Below, in pieces: positions 42,587 through 54,658 of a DNA stretch of 64,000 nt. This DNA is from Spiroplasma endosymbiont of Panorpa germanica (GTDB lineage: Bacteria; Bacillota_I; Bacilli_A; Mycoplasmatales; Mycoplasmataceae), in contig NZ_OZ026461.1 in NCBI RefSeq assembly GCF_964019765.1, forward strand, positions 990,069 through 1,054,068, written 5' to 3'. The first letter of the stretch is position 1, and each line of letters starts with the position of its first letter. Under the pieces are notes generated by a model. That model did not search any database and was not told the origin of the DNA. It saw only the letters and a program-made list of their open reading frames with translations. A program made the position numbers and the translations under genes.

Positions 42587-43387
42587 TTACCTCCTGATAT
42601 TTTCAAAAATCCTCACGTATTCATCGCTTGAAATAACTTCTGGACGTTTTTGTGGATCAATTTCTAAATTCTGTAAAATTTTTAAAGCTTTTGGCTTATC
42701 TCCCAAATAAGTTCCTAGATTGTTGTAAATCGTTTTGCGACGGTTATTGAAAAGTTGACGAGTCATCTCGTTAATCACCTTCTTATCGCTAATCGGCATT
42801 TTAAATTTCTGGTTTTGAAAATCTAAGGAAATAATAGCCGAATCAACCTTAGGAATTGGGTTAAACATTTGTTTTTTCACTGTAAATTCGTACTTTTTCG
42901 TACTAAAAAGTTCTGCAGCAACCGATAAGTTATTGTAGTTGTTTTCACCAACAAGAGCTGTAATTCTTTGTGCAACTTCTTTTTGAGTCATGAAAATAGC
43001 CTTTTCTAACTTATCACAATTATAAAATGTTTTAAAAATTATTTCACTAGTAATATAATACGGCAAATTGGAGATAATTGAAACCCTATTATAACTATTT
43101 TTTATATTATTTAAAAAACTTGTTAGGTCAAAATCAAGGACATCCCCCATTATTAATTCAAAGTTGTCACTGTTAAATTTGGTTTTTAGGATTTCTTCTA
43201 AGTCCTTGTCAATTTCGATGGCAACAACTTTTTGATATTTTTCAATCAAAAGTCTGGTTAATGCTCCTTGACCTGGTCCAATTTCAATAATCAATTGGTT
43301 TTTGTCTTCACCTAAAAGACTAACAATTTTAGCAATTAGGTTTTTATCAGTTATAAAGTTTTGTCCAAACTGTTTTTTTGCTAACAT
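42587..43387 (-). CDS. ksgA: 16S rRNA dimethyladenosine transferase KsgA
   Basis: This 266-residue protein has FGQNFITD at the start, the SAM-binding block IEIGPGQGALT (34-44) and the catalytic NLPYYIT (107-113). It dimethylates two adjacent adenosines near the 3' end of 16S rRNA and acts as a late checkpoint in small-subunit assembly. Length and motifs are normal. Start ATG 43387 has AAGGAG upstream, inside the end of rnmV. Middle gene of rnmV-ksgA-ispE. Confidence 0.97.
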   Translation of the reverse strand: MLAKKQFGQNFITDKNLIAKIVSLLGEDKNQLIIEIGPGQGALTRLLIEKYQKVVAIEIDKDLEEILKTKFNSDNFELIMGDVLDFDLTSFLNNIKNSYNRVSIISNLPYYITSEIIFKTFYNCDKLEKAIFMTQKEVAQRITALVGENNYNNLSVAAELFSTKKYEFTVKKQMFNPIPKVDSAIISLDFQNQKFKMPISDKKVINEMTRQLFNNRRKTIYNNLGTYLGDKPKALKILQNLEIDPQKRPEVISSDEYVRIFENIRR

Positions 43388-43392
43388 GGTGT

Positions 43393-43932
43393 TTACTCCT
43401 TATTTTCATCTACGATTTTTTTTATAGCTGTTGGTGTCAACCCAGTTCAATTAATCCACTTAAATAAAGTTTTTGATGATATTTTTAATGATCAGTTGAA
43501 TTTTTTGGCTATTAACTGGCGGTTTTCTGGCAAGTATCAATCATTTTGCAAATATTCTTGCCAGCTAATTTTGACATTATTATCTACTTTAAATAGCATT
43601 AAGTCTTTGAGAGCCTTTTGAATTTCCTCATCACTTGCCTCTGCCACACCGATTTTGGCTCTAGTTTTGACTAGCGGTCGAGAAATAAATGCATTCAGGA
43701 CATCTTTTTTGATGCCTGTGTTAATTTGTTCGCGAATTTTTTGACCTGGACCATCAGGATCAGTAAGAATTATAATGCCACGATTTTTGTTCACATCTTC
43801 TAACAGATTCAGAAGCTGAGCATTCACATTTAAACCATTGGTTTCAATTGTGTCGATTTCAGGACCATAAATTTTCTTTAGCTTTTGGGTATCGGTTTTA
43901 CCCTCAACTACAATGACTTGGTCAAATTTCAC
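43393..43932 (-). CDS. rnmV: Ribonuclease M5 (5S rRNA maturation)
   Basis: This 179-residue protein is a TOPRIM nuclease with VVEGKTD (Glu10) and TDPDGPGQK (Asp58 and Asp60), the acidic metal ligands. It trims 5S rRNA precursors at the ribosome. The C-terminal extension of about 50 residues includes several Trp coded by TGA (for example KWINWTG). Start is GTG at 43932, with AAAGAGGTG eight bases upstream. First gene of an operon with ksgA and ispE, divergent from mreB. Confidence 0.93.
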
Positions 43933-44021
43933 AATATCACCTCTTTATTTATATAATAGTAGCATTTTATCAAGAAATATTATATAATTTATGCGAAGGG
44001 TTTTCTATAGAGGAGGATATA

Positions 44022-45062
44022 ATGGCAGATTGAAATAGTAAAAAAGAATTCGTGGCCCTTGACTTAGGAACAGCAAATATAATTGCTTATTTAGGAGGAC
44101 AAGGTATTATTTATAACGAGCCTTCAACAATGGCATACAGCACTAAGACAAACGAAGTTTTATATGTAGGAGAAGAAGCTTATGAAATGGTAGGTAAAAC
44201 AAACGATGATATTCGTATGGTTGTACCACTAGTTGATGGGGTTATCTCAGATATGGACGCTGCAAAGGATTTAATTAAAATTATTTTCCAAAGAATTAAA
44301 GTGGGAGAAGTTTTAAAAAACGCTTTAGTAGTATTAGCATGTCCAAGTGGAGTTACTGAATTAGAAAGAAGTGCTTTGAGACAAGTTGTTGCCGACATGG
44401 GAGCAAAACACGTTTTAATTGAGGAAGAAGTTAAATTATCAGCGATCGGAGCGGGAATCAATATTGAATTACCAAACGGTCACTTGATTTTAGATATTGG
44501 TGGAGGAACTACTGATGTGGCGATTATCGCTTCAGGAGATATTGTTTTATCAAGATCGCTTAAATCAGCTGGTAACGCATTTGACGAAGAAATTCGTAAA
44601 TACATTCGTTCAGAATATAACGTTTTAATCGGAGATAAAACTGCTGAAACAATTAAAAAAGATATTGGTTCATTAGCAAAATTAGACAATTCAAGAACTT
44701 TCAGAGCTTTCGGGCGTGATGTAATTTCTGGTTTACCAAGAGAAGTAATTGTTACTCCTGAGGAAATTAGAAACGCATTGCTAGCACCGTTCTCAAAAAT
44801 CACTGATTTAGTTGTTGAAGTAATGGAAAATACACCCGAAGAATTAGCTGGAGACATCATTAAAAATGGTATTACCATTTGTGGTGGTGGAGCTTTATTA
44901 AGAGGAATTGATACTTACTTCGCTTCTATTTTCCAATTGCCAGTATTTTGTGCAAAAGATCCATTACTTACTGTAATTGATGGTGCAAAAGAATACGAAA
45001 AAACAATCGAACATTGATTTGAAGTAGCTGCAGCAAGAGATAAAAAAGAACACAAAATTTAA
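44022..45062 (+). CDS. mreB: MreB actin homologue, intact ATPase motifs
   Basis: This 346-residue MreB has phosphate 1 ALDLGTANIIAYLGG, phosphate 2 DIGGGTTDVAI and adenosine motif CGGGALLRG. It polymerises into the internal ribbon that sets helical shape and drives kinking motility in Spiroplasma. The start ATG 44022 follows AGAGGAGG. The fourth codon is TGA (Trp). A TATAAT at 43983-43988 is a likely -10 box. Its own terminator follows. This is the first of six paralogues in the window. Confidence 0.97.
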
Positions 45063-45078
45063 GAAAAATATCAATATT

Positions 45079-45112
45079 TAAAAGAGTTAACCTTGCGGTT
45101 AACTCTTTTTTT
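45079..45112 (+). terminator. Intrinsic terminator
   Basis: AAAAGAGTTAACC pairs with GGTTAACTCTTTTT across a four-base loop directly after the first mreB. Confidence 0.92.
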
Positions 45113-45246
45113 CACCTTAAAAGTGTAAAATATCCATTTTATTTATTATTATTTGTTTTAAAAAAGTGCTTTTTTGCTTTAAATTATGTATAATATTTAC
45201 GAGTCAATTATTTTCTTAAGAATTGTCTTAATGGAAGGAACAAAAT

Positions 45247-46278
45247 ATGGCGAAGCAAAAAAAAGAAAGAAAATTTATTGCTATGGATTTTGGTTCTCAT
45301 TCAACAAGAATCTACATTGAAGGTCTAGGAATTGTTTTTGATGAAGCAACTGTTATGGCTTTAAATACAAAAACAAAAAAAATTGTAGCAATTGGTAATG
45401 AGGCATCTAAATTAGTTGGTAAAATCAATCACTCAACTATGCTAGAATATCCATTCAAAAATGGAGTAATCGCAAGTATTGACATTTTAAAAGAATTTTT
45501 AAATGCAGCGTTAGGTAAATATCAAGATGACTTGGTAGGAGCTATTATGTTGATCGCTTGTCCACTTAGTGTGACAAATTTAGAAAGAAAAGCTTTAGTC
45601 GAGCTAGTTAAAAAATTGGGAGCATATTATGTGCAGACCGAAGATGATGTTAAAATGGCAGCACTTGGAGCTGGTTATGACATTTTTGAGCCTAGTGGAA
45701 TTTTATCACTTGATATTGGTGCTGGAAAAGCAACTGCCGGAGCAATTTCAGCAGATGGAGTTATTTCATACAAGTGAACTAAAGTTGCTGGTAATGCGCT
45801 AGATGAAGAAATCGTTAAATACATTAGAGCTCGTTATAACATGGAAGTTGGAGCCGTAACTGGAGAGAAAGTTAAAATCAACATCGGTACTTTAATTAAA
45901 ACTAAAAACCCTTTAAAAATTAAAGTATTTGGTCGAGAAGTTGTCTCAGGAATGCCAAAAGAAATTGTTTTAACTGATTCAGAAATTAGCAAATTGGTTC
46001 AAGTAGCTTTTGGTAACCTAACAACTCTAATTACTGGTGTTTTAGAAGATACGCCAAACGAATTAGCTGGTGATATCATCAGAAATGGTATTATTGTAAC
46101 TGGAGCTATGAGTGGTATTCAAGGAGTGAAAGACTTCTTCGAAGACTTCTTTGAAATTCCTGTTAAAGTTGCCAAGAATTCAGCAACAGCAGTAATTGAT
46201 GGAGCGGTGCTTTATAAAAAAAGGCTATACCAACAAATGGAAGAAAAGATAGAAAATAAAGAAAGTCTATATAACTAA
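45247..46278 (+). CDS. mreB: Divergent MreB paralogue with eroded ATP-binding motifs
   Basis: This 343-residue protein aligns with MreB along its length (LIACPLSVTNLERKAL, GREVVSGMPKEI, DTPNELAGDIIRNG). Three active-site motifs are changed. Phosphate 1 is AMDFGSHSTRIYIEG in place of D-L-G-T-A/S-N, phosphate 2 is DIGAGKATAGAI in place of D-I-G-G-G-T-T-D, and the adenosine motif is TGAMSGIQG in place of C-G-G-G-A-L. The acid pair after the second motif is QTEDD in place of I-E-E-E. It is probably a poor ATPase or a non-hydrolysing partner. It has its own TATAAT at 45189-45194 and start ATG 45247 after GGAAGG. The neighbouring mreB at 44 kb keeps all motifs. Confidence 0.93.
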
Positions 46279-46298
46279 AATTAAACAAAAAATCATTA

Positions 46299-46327
46299 AA
46301 AAATAAGCCACTGGCTTATTTTTTTTT
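46299..46327 (+). terminator. Intrinsic terminator after the divergent mreB
   Basis: AATAAGCCA pairs with TGGCTTATT and is followed by T8. Confidence 0.88.
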
Positions 46328-46352
46328 ATTAAAACGGCTGCTTTTGAGAATA

Positions 46353-46380
46353 AAAAAAACCGACTTTAAGGTCGGCTTTC
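46353..46380 (-). terminator. Terminator of the ABC-2 permease gene
   Basis: On the minus strand CCGAC pairs with GTCGG and is followed by T8. It lies 40 bases after the permease stop. Confidence 0.8.
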
Positions 46381-46420
46381 TAAATTTATTTATTAACTAA
46401 ATCGATTGTCAAATCGGTTC

Positions 46421-47362
46421 TTATATGTTAAAGTTAGTTTTGCTGAAAATAAAGTTTCCCAGGTAAGCAGATCCACATCCCAAAGAAAGCAATATTATTG
46501 GAGATGATATTTCTCACCCAAGATTGTTTTTAGCAAGTGGGTAATATGTCACAGTAGCTGTTATTGAATCTGATATCACATTTTCAACTTCTTTTAAATT
46601 ATTTTCATCATATTTAAAACTCAACGGCGATACAATTAGTGATTGTATCGAGAAGTATTTAAAATTAGACATTCATTTTGGTGGTGCATATGACATTTCT
46701 GCAATCAAATTAATCATAGTAGTTGCAATAATATATCCTGAAATTAGCGATATTATGATTAAAGCTAAGACCGGTTTATCTGAAAATACGATAAATAACA
46801 GAGTATAAAGACCAACCATTGCGCATATAAATATAAAGAATATCAAAGCATATAAAATAACTAATCCCATAAAGGCGCTTGCATCATATGCCATTGCTGA
46901 GAAGATAATTACAACAAATAATGATGGTGCAAATATTGCAAAACAAACGAATAATATAAATAATAGTTTTGATACAAATATTTGTGTTCTAGAAAGTGAC
47001 AAAGTCATTCAAATTCCAATTTGACTTTGACCTATTTCCTTTGTAAAACTTAGGTGAGCAAAAGTCATGATCACAATTGTGAAGAAGATAATTGCTGGAG
47101 TGCCAAATACCGCAGAATTCAACATTTGACTAATCGACATGGGAAGACTTCAACCCATGCCACTTCCTTGTGTATAACTAATTTCTACTTTTTGAATAAA
47201 CGGCCTATCATAACCAAGAAATGTATTCGGAAATGCTGTAGGAAGCATTATTGCAACTGTGAATAAAGTTCAAAAAATTGCAAAGAATAGAACTAATTTT
47301 CAGTGAATCTTTAAGTGTGTGAAAACCACTCTATTATTTTGAAAAAGAATATTTTTTTGCAT
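46421..47362 (-). CDS. ABC-2 type permease
   Basis: This 313-residue protein has about six membrane helices with a loop (KVEISYTQGSGMGWSLPM) after the first and a second loop before the last helix. It starts at ATG 47362, sharing one base with the stop of the ATPase gene (TAATG), so they are translationally coupled and form one exporter. Many Trp codons are TGA. The order ATPase-permease, divergent from a DUF1700/PadR pair, is typical of stress- or drug-responsive exporters, but no substrate can be read. Confidence 0.85.
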
Positions 47363-48066
47363 TATAAGACACTCTCCTTTGTATAAAGTTTTTTGAAGCG
47401 TTCATTGATTTGATTAATGTCGTTATTTTTAACTTCAAACTCCTCAATCAAACGGCCATCTTTTATAAATCCAACTTTATTACACAATTTAGCGACTTCT
47501 TCAAAAATATGAGAACAAATCAAAACAGTTGTTCCATGATCCTTTTGGAGTTTGCGAATTAAGTCGTTAAACTGTTCTTGCATGATAGGATCTAGTCCCG
47601 AGGTTGGTTCATCTAGAACCAGAAACTTAGGTTTATTCATTGTTGCACAAATTAAAGCTATTTTCTGTTTCATCCCTTTTGACATTTTTTTTATTTTTTG
47701 TGATGCATTAATATCGAAATGCTTTAGTAAGAGTTCAACAAACTCTCAGTCAGCATCCTTTTTTAAACTATGAACAAGTTTCAAATACTTAGTACCTGTC
47801 ATGTTACCATAAAGAGCAACCTCTCCAGATACATATCCTGTAAATTCCATTAATGCCTTTGCGTTAATAACGGGGTTAATATCATTGATATTAATTTCAC
47901 CACTATCTGGTTTAACAAAACCTAGAATTTGGCGAATCATGGTGCTTTTACCCGCGCCGTTTGGCCCAATAATTCCATAAGTTTGTCCGTCTAGAATGGT
48001 CAAATTAATATCAAAGTTACCGATGTTTTCGGCGTATTTTTTATTTAAATTGTTAATACTAACCAT
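47362..48066 (-). CDS. ABC transporter ATP-binding protein
   Basis: This 234-residue subunit has Walker A GPNGAGKSTM, a signature-like MSKGMKQK, Walker B FLVLDEPTSGLD and switch-histidine CSHIFEE. It starts at ATG 48066 after GAAAGGAA. It powers the permease directly downstream. The gene reads away from the PadR-regulated promoter region, so control by the same PadR protein is plausible but not shown. Confidence 0.93.
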
Positions 48067-48202
48067 GATTGTTTATTTCCTTTCAAGTTTTAACTATCAT
48101 AACACATAAAAAAAATTTTAGCCGCTACAGTAGTCAACTTTTTAATAGATTAATACAAAAGAATTCCTTAAAACTCTCTATTAACAATATTATCATATCT
48201 AC

Positions 48203-48239
48203 TTGACAATGTATAGTACTTGTAATAATATAGTACTTG
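48203..48239 (+). promoter_or_regulatory. Promoter with direct repeats, likely PadR operator
   Basis: TTGACA at 48203-48208 and TAATAT at 48226-48231 are 17 bases apart. Two exact copies of ATAGTACTTG lie at 48213-48222 and 48230-48239, one in the spacer and one over the -10 and start region. The PadR gene is encoded in the transcript that follows, so autoregulation is a reasonable guess. Confidence 0.6.
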
Positions 48240-48251
48240 GGAGATAAAGAA

Positions 48252-49322
48252 ATGGAAAAAATAACACAACCAAAACCAGGTAAACTGGAAGCAAAATTTA
48301 AAAGAAAAAAAGATAAATGACTAAAAGAACTATCAAAGTCATTATCTTTATTGAAAGCCGAAGATCGCGAAGATATTGTTAATTCATATAATGAAAAAAT
48401 CAGTATCGAACTATCAGAGGGTAGCATTATTGAAGATATTTTAGAATCAATTGAATCAATAGATGTTATTAGTAATAATGTTTACGAGGAATTAGGGGTT
48501 GACCCAGCAGTTGCAAAAGCTAGATCTCAAAAACCTAGTGTTGCTAAAACTATAGGTGCTTACATTCTAAATGTCTTTAATCTATTTTTTGGAATTATTT
48601 TGCCAATGGGATTAGCATTAACATTCTTTTTAGTTGCCATCGCAATGATGGTGGCTATCGTACCCTATGTGGTTTTTATGTTCATAAACTATGATTTCAT
48701 AAAAGCCTTGCCTTTAGTAATAGCCGGGGTTGGAGCTTTACCAATACTTATGATTCTTTCTTGATACTCAATGATTGGTTTTTACCATCTAGGAATTATA
48801 GGAACTAACGGTTCTTTAATTTTATTATCAAGTGAAAAAAGAGTTAAATCAAAAGTTAAAAAACTTAACGTTTTCTCAAGAATAGTTTTGATTATAGTAC
48901 TAGTAACTTTTACAACTTTAGCAACTGCAGGTTCAATAGCAACTTTTGTTGGACCAAACTCACTGGGAAATTCAGTCATTAATAATACCTATTTTTATGA
49001 GGTTAGTACAACACTTGTCTTAGAAGAAGAAGTTCAAAGCAATAAAGAATTGACTAAAAGCGACTTTGAGTTAAGAGGATTCCCACATGGTAATGGAGTG
49101 AATTTTATTGTTAATGATGAGCGTGATTCAAATGACAAAGGTATTTCAAAAGTAGAGGCTACTTTCAAACACTCATGAAGAGAAGTTAATATTGGTGAAT
49201 TACACATTGATCAGATCAATTCTTCAAATTCATTGAAGTTTAGAATTGAATTAGACTTTTATAGTTGAACAATTTTGGTGGCTTCGATTGGGAGTCCCGC
49301 TTTGGAGGTAAACATTAATTAG
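48252..49322 (+). CDS. DUF1700-like membrane protein
   Basis: This 356-residue protein has an N-terminal helical region (KWLKELSKSLSLLKAEDRED, then YNEKISIELSEG) that matches the amphipathic start of DUF1700 proteins, then four membrane helices and a beta-rich extracytoplasmic tail of about 130 residues. DUF1700 proteins usually sit next to PadR regulators, as here. ATG 48252 has GGGAGAT upstream. TGA encodes Trp at several points (DKW, SWYSM). Its stop is 12 bases before padR, so they are in one operon. It probably senses or transduces membrane stress with the PadR protein, but this is inference. Confidence 0.75.
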
Positions 49323-49334
49323 AGGAGGCCTTTT

Positions 49335-49643
49335 ATGGATACACAATTAAAAAAAGGTATTTTAGAATTAATAATTTTAAAGCATCTTCGAGATAAAGAT
49401 TGCTACGCTTATGAATTAAATAAAATCATCAATAAAGTAATTGATATCAACGAATCTACTTGTTACGCTATTTTGAAAAAAATGATAAATAAAAACTATT
49501 GCGACTTTTACGTTTCTGAATCTGATGGCAATTTTCCTTCAAGAAAATATTATAAAATAACTGAGTTTGGAAGATTGGAGCTCATTAAAAATATCCAAAT
49601 TTGAGAAGAATTTCAAAGCAATATTAATGACTTATTAAAATAA
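49335..49643 (+). CDS. PadR-family transcriptional regulator
   Basis: This 102-residue protein is a small winged-helix PadR: MDTQLKKGILELIILKHL, the recognition segment STCYAILKKMINKNYC and the wing SRKYYKITEFGRLEL. It would bind DNA as a dimer. The best target is the ATAGTACTTG repeat at the promoter of its own operon. The intergenic region also controls the divergent ABC exporter. Start ATG 49335 has AGAGGAGG upstream. Confidence 0.92.
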
Positions 49644-49888
49644 CTATCCAATAGCTTTTGATTAATTTCAAAAGCTCTTTTTAATTAAATTATTTCCTTT
49701 TTCTCTTTACAAATTCATTTTTTGAGTGATAATAATTCAGAATTGTGAATAGTAGAAATACAAGAATAAGATAAGTAAATAACCTCTTTATTTTTCAATT
49801 GCTAAATTTAAAGTTCTTTTTGGATTTTTAAACTAGCTCCTATAAAACCGCTTAATGTCGCTCATTAGATAAATAGGAGGTTAAAGTA

Positions 49889-52318
49889 ATGAGAAAACTA
49901 CTATCATTTTTAGCATCCATTAGCATTGTAACATCTGCTGCATCAACACTTGTATCTTGTCATAAAAATGAAACTTTTATTTTTGATGGAAAAAAATACA
50001 ATTCCCGAGAGGAAATTTTTAGGTCCATCAGAGAAGAGGCTCAACCATTTAAAAGCGACGAGGAGTCAGGTTTTTTTTCAACTTACAAAGGAAAAATATA
50101 TGACAATTCAGATTTAGATAAACTTCACAGCGAAATACTAAAAAATCACGAGATTAAAGAGGTTAAAACTTTGAAGAACCTAAGAAACATGAAGACTAAA
50201 GATGATAACGAGATAATTTCATTTGTTCCAGAAATAGGTGACGCCCAGATTGTGGAAGTCTACAGAGATTCTAACGGTCAAGCTGTTATGGATAAGAAAA
50301 GGGCTATCGAAAGCTATCTTGCTGGAACAAATAGATTTTATGCGGTGGGGGTCAATAGCAAGTCCTACGAATTCGAATATGGATATCAATTAGAAGATTT
50401 TATAAGAAGTCTTTATCTTAGTAGAAATGAATCGGGGATTCGAACTAAATGTTACAGCCTTTTATCAGAGACTTGCCACAACGAGAAGGCAGTCAAGCAA
50501 AAAATTATAAAGGACTCTAAAGTTGAATATAATTTAAATGGGTTTAAATGAGATAGAGCCAATACTCCAAATATTAGTAAAATGCCGAATTATTTAATAG
50601 AAAAATACTTCGATTCCTTTATAAAGCAAGCTTCCGGTGAGAGAAACACTTTCGTTTTGGATATAAAGTCCCATACAGACAATTTTTTTGGTAATACTGT
50701 GATAACCAGTGATCTTTCACAGAAGACTCTTAATTCGAAATTAAGCGATTGAAGTGTTGTAAATAAAACTGATTTTAGCCCTTCTTTTGGAGGAGCAATT
50801 ATGATTAGCAAGTTCTTTAATTATTTAATTGAAAGTGTAAAAATTTCTAAAGATACCGTTTGAAGTGTTAAAGAAGATGTTTTTGATAATAACGAGAAAG
50901 AATATCAAAAATTTATCAATCTATTTAATAATATTTCTCCTTTCAAAATCGGTTTCAATCAGTTTGAATATGAATTTAGTTTTGAAACCATTGAAAAGCA
51001 ACTATCAAAAATTCATAATTTAGACCCAAAAATCAAGTCAATGATTTTCATAAAAAGCATTATCGAAAAAATTGCACTAGTTAACAACGAAGACAAAGAA
51101 GAATTATTGAGTTCTTTTGATAAATATATTTCGGAGTTAATTCAAAAAATTTATACCAAAAATATGTCTCCTGAAATCACCAACCTTCTCAGAAAGGTGG
51201 CTGATAAAAACAACTTTTTTAATTACGATTTTTTGAGCATTCTTTTAAGCTCTTCAAAATTTGGGGATAAAGAAAATTTTGAAAAAAGCCCAGACTTAAT
51301 AATAAAAAAAATGAGTGACGTCGTTAATCAAATCGTAACAATCGCTGGAGAATCAGAAATATTAGCTAAAGTTCCTGAGGCTTCTTTATTTTATGAAGCA
51401 TGGAAAATCGCGAAGTCATTTTCGTTTTTTGAAAATAGAGTTCTGAAGTTGGATCTGGGAAATGGGCAATTTTTGTTTTATAATTCAAATGACCCAAAGG
51501 TCCCACTACTCAATTTATCATTAGGAAAAAACCCTATGGAGTATATAAATCTAGTTGAAGTAATTAACAATGACTTGATCAACTTTCCAAGTGGGGGATA
51601 TTTTTTTCTAAACACACTTTTTGCTGATAAAAATGAGGCAATTGATGCTTTGAAAAAATATATAATTAAATTTCCTGAAAAATTTAAAGAAGTCGAATTC
51701 AAAATTACTAATAATTTTGAAAAATTTCCTAATAGAAATATTAATAATCAAAGCAAAGAAGGGGTTCAAGACGAAATAGAAAAATACGCTGAAGACGTTT
51801 TTAATCATGTTTATAAAGGAAACGAGCTTCTAGTTTACACAGATGGCTTTGGAAATGTGTTTGATGATCCGAAGATAGCTATTTTTAGCCTAGTACGCAA
51901 TTTTCAATTCAAAAACTATAAAAAATTGATCATCCCAAATAATCCCAGTTTAAATAAAGTTGCTTATAATTCAAAAGCGGAGTTGTACAAAAATAACAAA
52001 GATTTTATTGATAATGTTTTAGCGGAAGGCAAGTTTGTTTTATCAACCGACCTGATTTCCAACCCTAAATTTGACGAGTTAAAAGAAAATGTGAATATTG
52101 TTAGCTCTGTCTTTCAAACTTACTACAACGACCAATTATACAACTTCAAAACCTTGGGAGATGCCCAGAATTTTATAATAAGAAATGCTAATATCGAGCA
52201 AGGAAAATTTATGTCAAACGGGGAATTTGTTGTATATCACGGGGATGTTTTTATGAATATAAAAGAGTTGGAAAAATTTATAGATCGAAAAATACAGAAA
52301 GCGGGTTACGAAAATTAG
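49889..52318 (+). CDS. Surface lipoprotein A2, paralogue of A1
   Basis: This 809-residue protein has a lipobox TLVSC (Cys24), so it is anchored by lipid, where A1 uses a hydrophobic segment. After the signal come motif copies FIFDGKKYNSREEIFRSI, FSTYKGKIYDNSDLD, a Cys pair (TKCYSLLSETC) and, in the last third, VYTDGFGNVFDDPKIAIFSL, YNDQLYNFKTLGDAQNFI and VYHGDVFMNIKELEKFI. The order matches A1 from end to end. The stop TAG at 52316-52318 is immediately followed by the B2 start codon. ATG 49889 has AGGAGG upstream. Function unknown. Confidence 0.88.
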
Positions 52319-54532
52319 ATGAAAAAGATATTGGTTAAAATACTAATGACCACACCAGTATTAATAATATCACCGGTGATCAAAGGGTCTTTTGAGTTTC
52401 AAAAGTTTGAGGGTTTAAAATTAGATATAATTCAAAATAGCACCAAAAACTTGTCAGAAGATGTTTATACTTTGGATTCGCAAAAGTTCGAATCTAAGGA
52501 TGCGCTAAGCAATTATCTTATTAGAACACGTTTGATAAAATCTATTGGGTCCAACATTACGGATTATTTACCAAATCAAGAAATACCAGAAAAAGAACTG
52601 AAGGGCTTGAATGATATCAATAATTTTACTCCTTTATATAAAACTGCCTCAAACCTTTATGTTGGTGATTACAATGAAGCCATGCTTTCTTATACTGATG
52701 CTATTAAATGAACTAGTCAATTTAGTTACGATGGGAAGTCTTGATTTAAGTTTTTAGAAGAGGCTCAAGAAGATTATTTTAAAAAACACATAGATGTTAC
52801 GAATGGAAGTTTTTATAAATATAAAGATGATTTATTTAATGCTAATAATTTTAATGACAATAGTCGATTAAATTCGTTAGGGAAAGATGGGTATGTTATT
52901 TTTAAAAGCCCATTTATAGATTTAGACGAAGAATATATTTATGGAACCAAAGATTCGTTAAGATCAAAAGTAAAATCAGCTCTAAAAAAACACTTTTTTA
53001 AAGCGAGTTCCGACGTTCCTGATTGATTAAAATCAAAAACCGTCTCTTTCGAAAATTCGGTGGAGAAATCAGATTATTATAAACTTGATATAACACCGAC
53101 CAAAAACCAAAGAGTAGACTTTTTTTATGAAGACGGAAATTATGATAGAAATGAAGCTGGTAAAACAGGTTCAATTTACTTAAAAAATATGGCAGACATT
53201 GATTTTATAAAAAACGAGAGAAACTGGAATGTTCATAGTTTTCCTGTGATTGGTAAAAATCAAACTTACGGAGAAATTAATGTAACAGACTATATGGGGA
53301 GAAAGGTTCAAATAGTTTTGAAATCATGAAAAATGATAGTTCATAAAAAGGGTCTGGCGGAATTCCCACCTCCTGATTTTAAAAATACCGTTTTCAAAGA
53401 AACAAAGAAAACTGGTGGGGCAATTTTTTTATACGATGATAAATTAAATGGTCAACCAATTAAGAATACTTATGAATTTATTAAAAAAATACCAGCCAAT
53501 TATTTTCAAGGCGAACTTAACCAAGTATGAGACAAAATTTTTGATGGCTTCTATGAAAATTTTTTATTTGAAAAAATCAATAATATTTCTAGAAGCGGGG
53601 AATGAAAATTTCTCGGCCTTCGAGTAAAAATGCTTGAAAGACCTGGTGTTTCAAAACACGATGATGATGATCTCTCTAATTATTTTCCATTAATTGACAA
53701 TAATTATATTAATATCGCTAAAAATTCAATTATTAATAGTCCTAGCAATAAACCAAAAAATAAATTTGATGAAAATTTGTTAGAGAGCTTGGATTGAGAA
53801 TCTGCCCAAATAGTCAAAATTATTCTTGATAATAAATTGCTAGACGAAAGTGTTGTTGAGAATTTAATAAAAGAAAGAAATAAAGAAAAAGGAAATCTGA
53901 TTGATTCAAAACAAACTTTTTCTAATAAACTTTACGATATCCTCGGTTCAAGTAATCCGGTTTTTAATTATAAAGATAATTTGACTTTAGAAAAGTTGAA
54001 AACTTCATCTGGTGATAGTTTTGTTACAGGTAAAAAATCAACAAAAATAGGTAATAGCGAGTCGGAACTAAGGGAAAATTATTTTAAATATTCCAACATA
54101 TGAAGCACCAGTTATCAAGAGGCTAAAGATAAATATGGTTTCAAGAGGCTGGTTGAAGAAAGAGATGATAATTTAATAGACAGAATTTCTGGCAATTTAA
54201 TACCAGAATTTGGCTATCATAGTTCCCATAACATCAATGATGGAGTCAGTAGTAAGTCGGATTTTTATAATCCATCTCAGTATAAAGAAAACCTTTCTTA
54301 TGCTTATGGATTCAAGAACGAAAAAGGGGAAAAGTTATATTTTAATAATATCCAAACAGCTCTTAGAATGTTAATAGATTCCCTTATAGCCGGGGGTGAG
54401 TGTACTATTGAAAAACAAAATAGTTGAGTTTACTTTTATAAAGAGGGTTCGAAATTAGAATCATTTGTTTTTAAAAATGAAAGAGAAATTGACGAGTGAA
54501 TAAAAACTAATGGCTATAAATTGCCAAACTAA
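52319..54532 (+). CDS. Secreted protein B2, layout like B1
   Basis: This 737-residue protein has an N-terminal signal (LVKILMTTPVLIISPVI) without a lipobox. Motif copies include VYTLDSQKFESKDALSNYLI near the start and YFNNIQTALRMLI and YKEGSKLESFVFKNEREID near the end. The middle is a long polar region. An early IYGTKDSLRSKVKSALKKHF segment may correspond to the KSFLDGYYLKPS segment of B1. The start codon touches the A2 stop (zero bases between), so translation is coupled, as in A1/B1. No ABC genes follow. An mreB promoter lies 120 bases downstream. I could not assign a family. Confidence 0.85.
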
Positions 54533-54658
54533 TCAATTCCTAAGCTAATTTTTTAAAAAACATAACCATGATTTTGAAAATATAGTTTTTTTGTTTGCAA
54601 AATAAATGTATAATTAATAGTAAAGTTATTAAAATAGCAAAATAAAGCATAATCAAAA

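Noticed and set aside
44180..44878. Open frames antisense to mreB (and similar ones under 55-59 kb)
   Set aside because: The same antisense frames recur under each paralogue, as expected from conserved codons on the coding strand.
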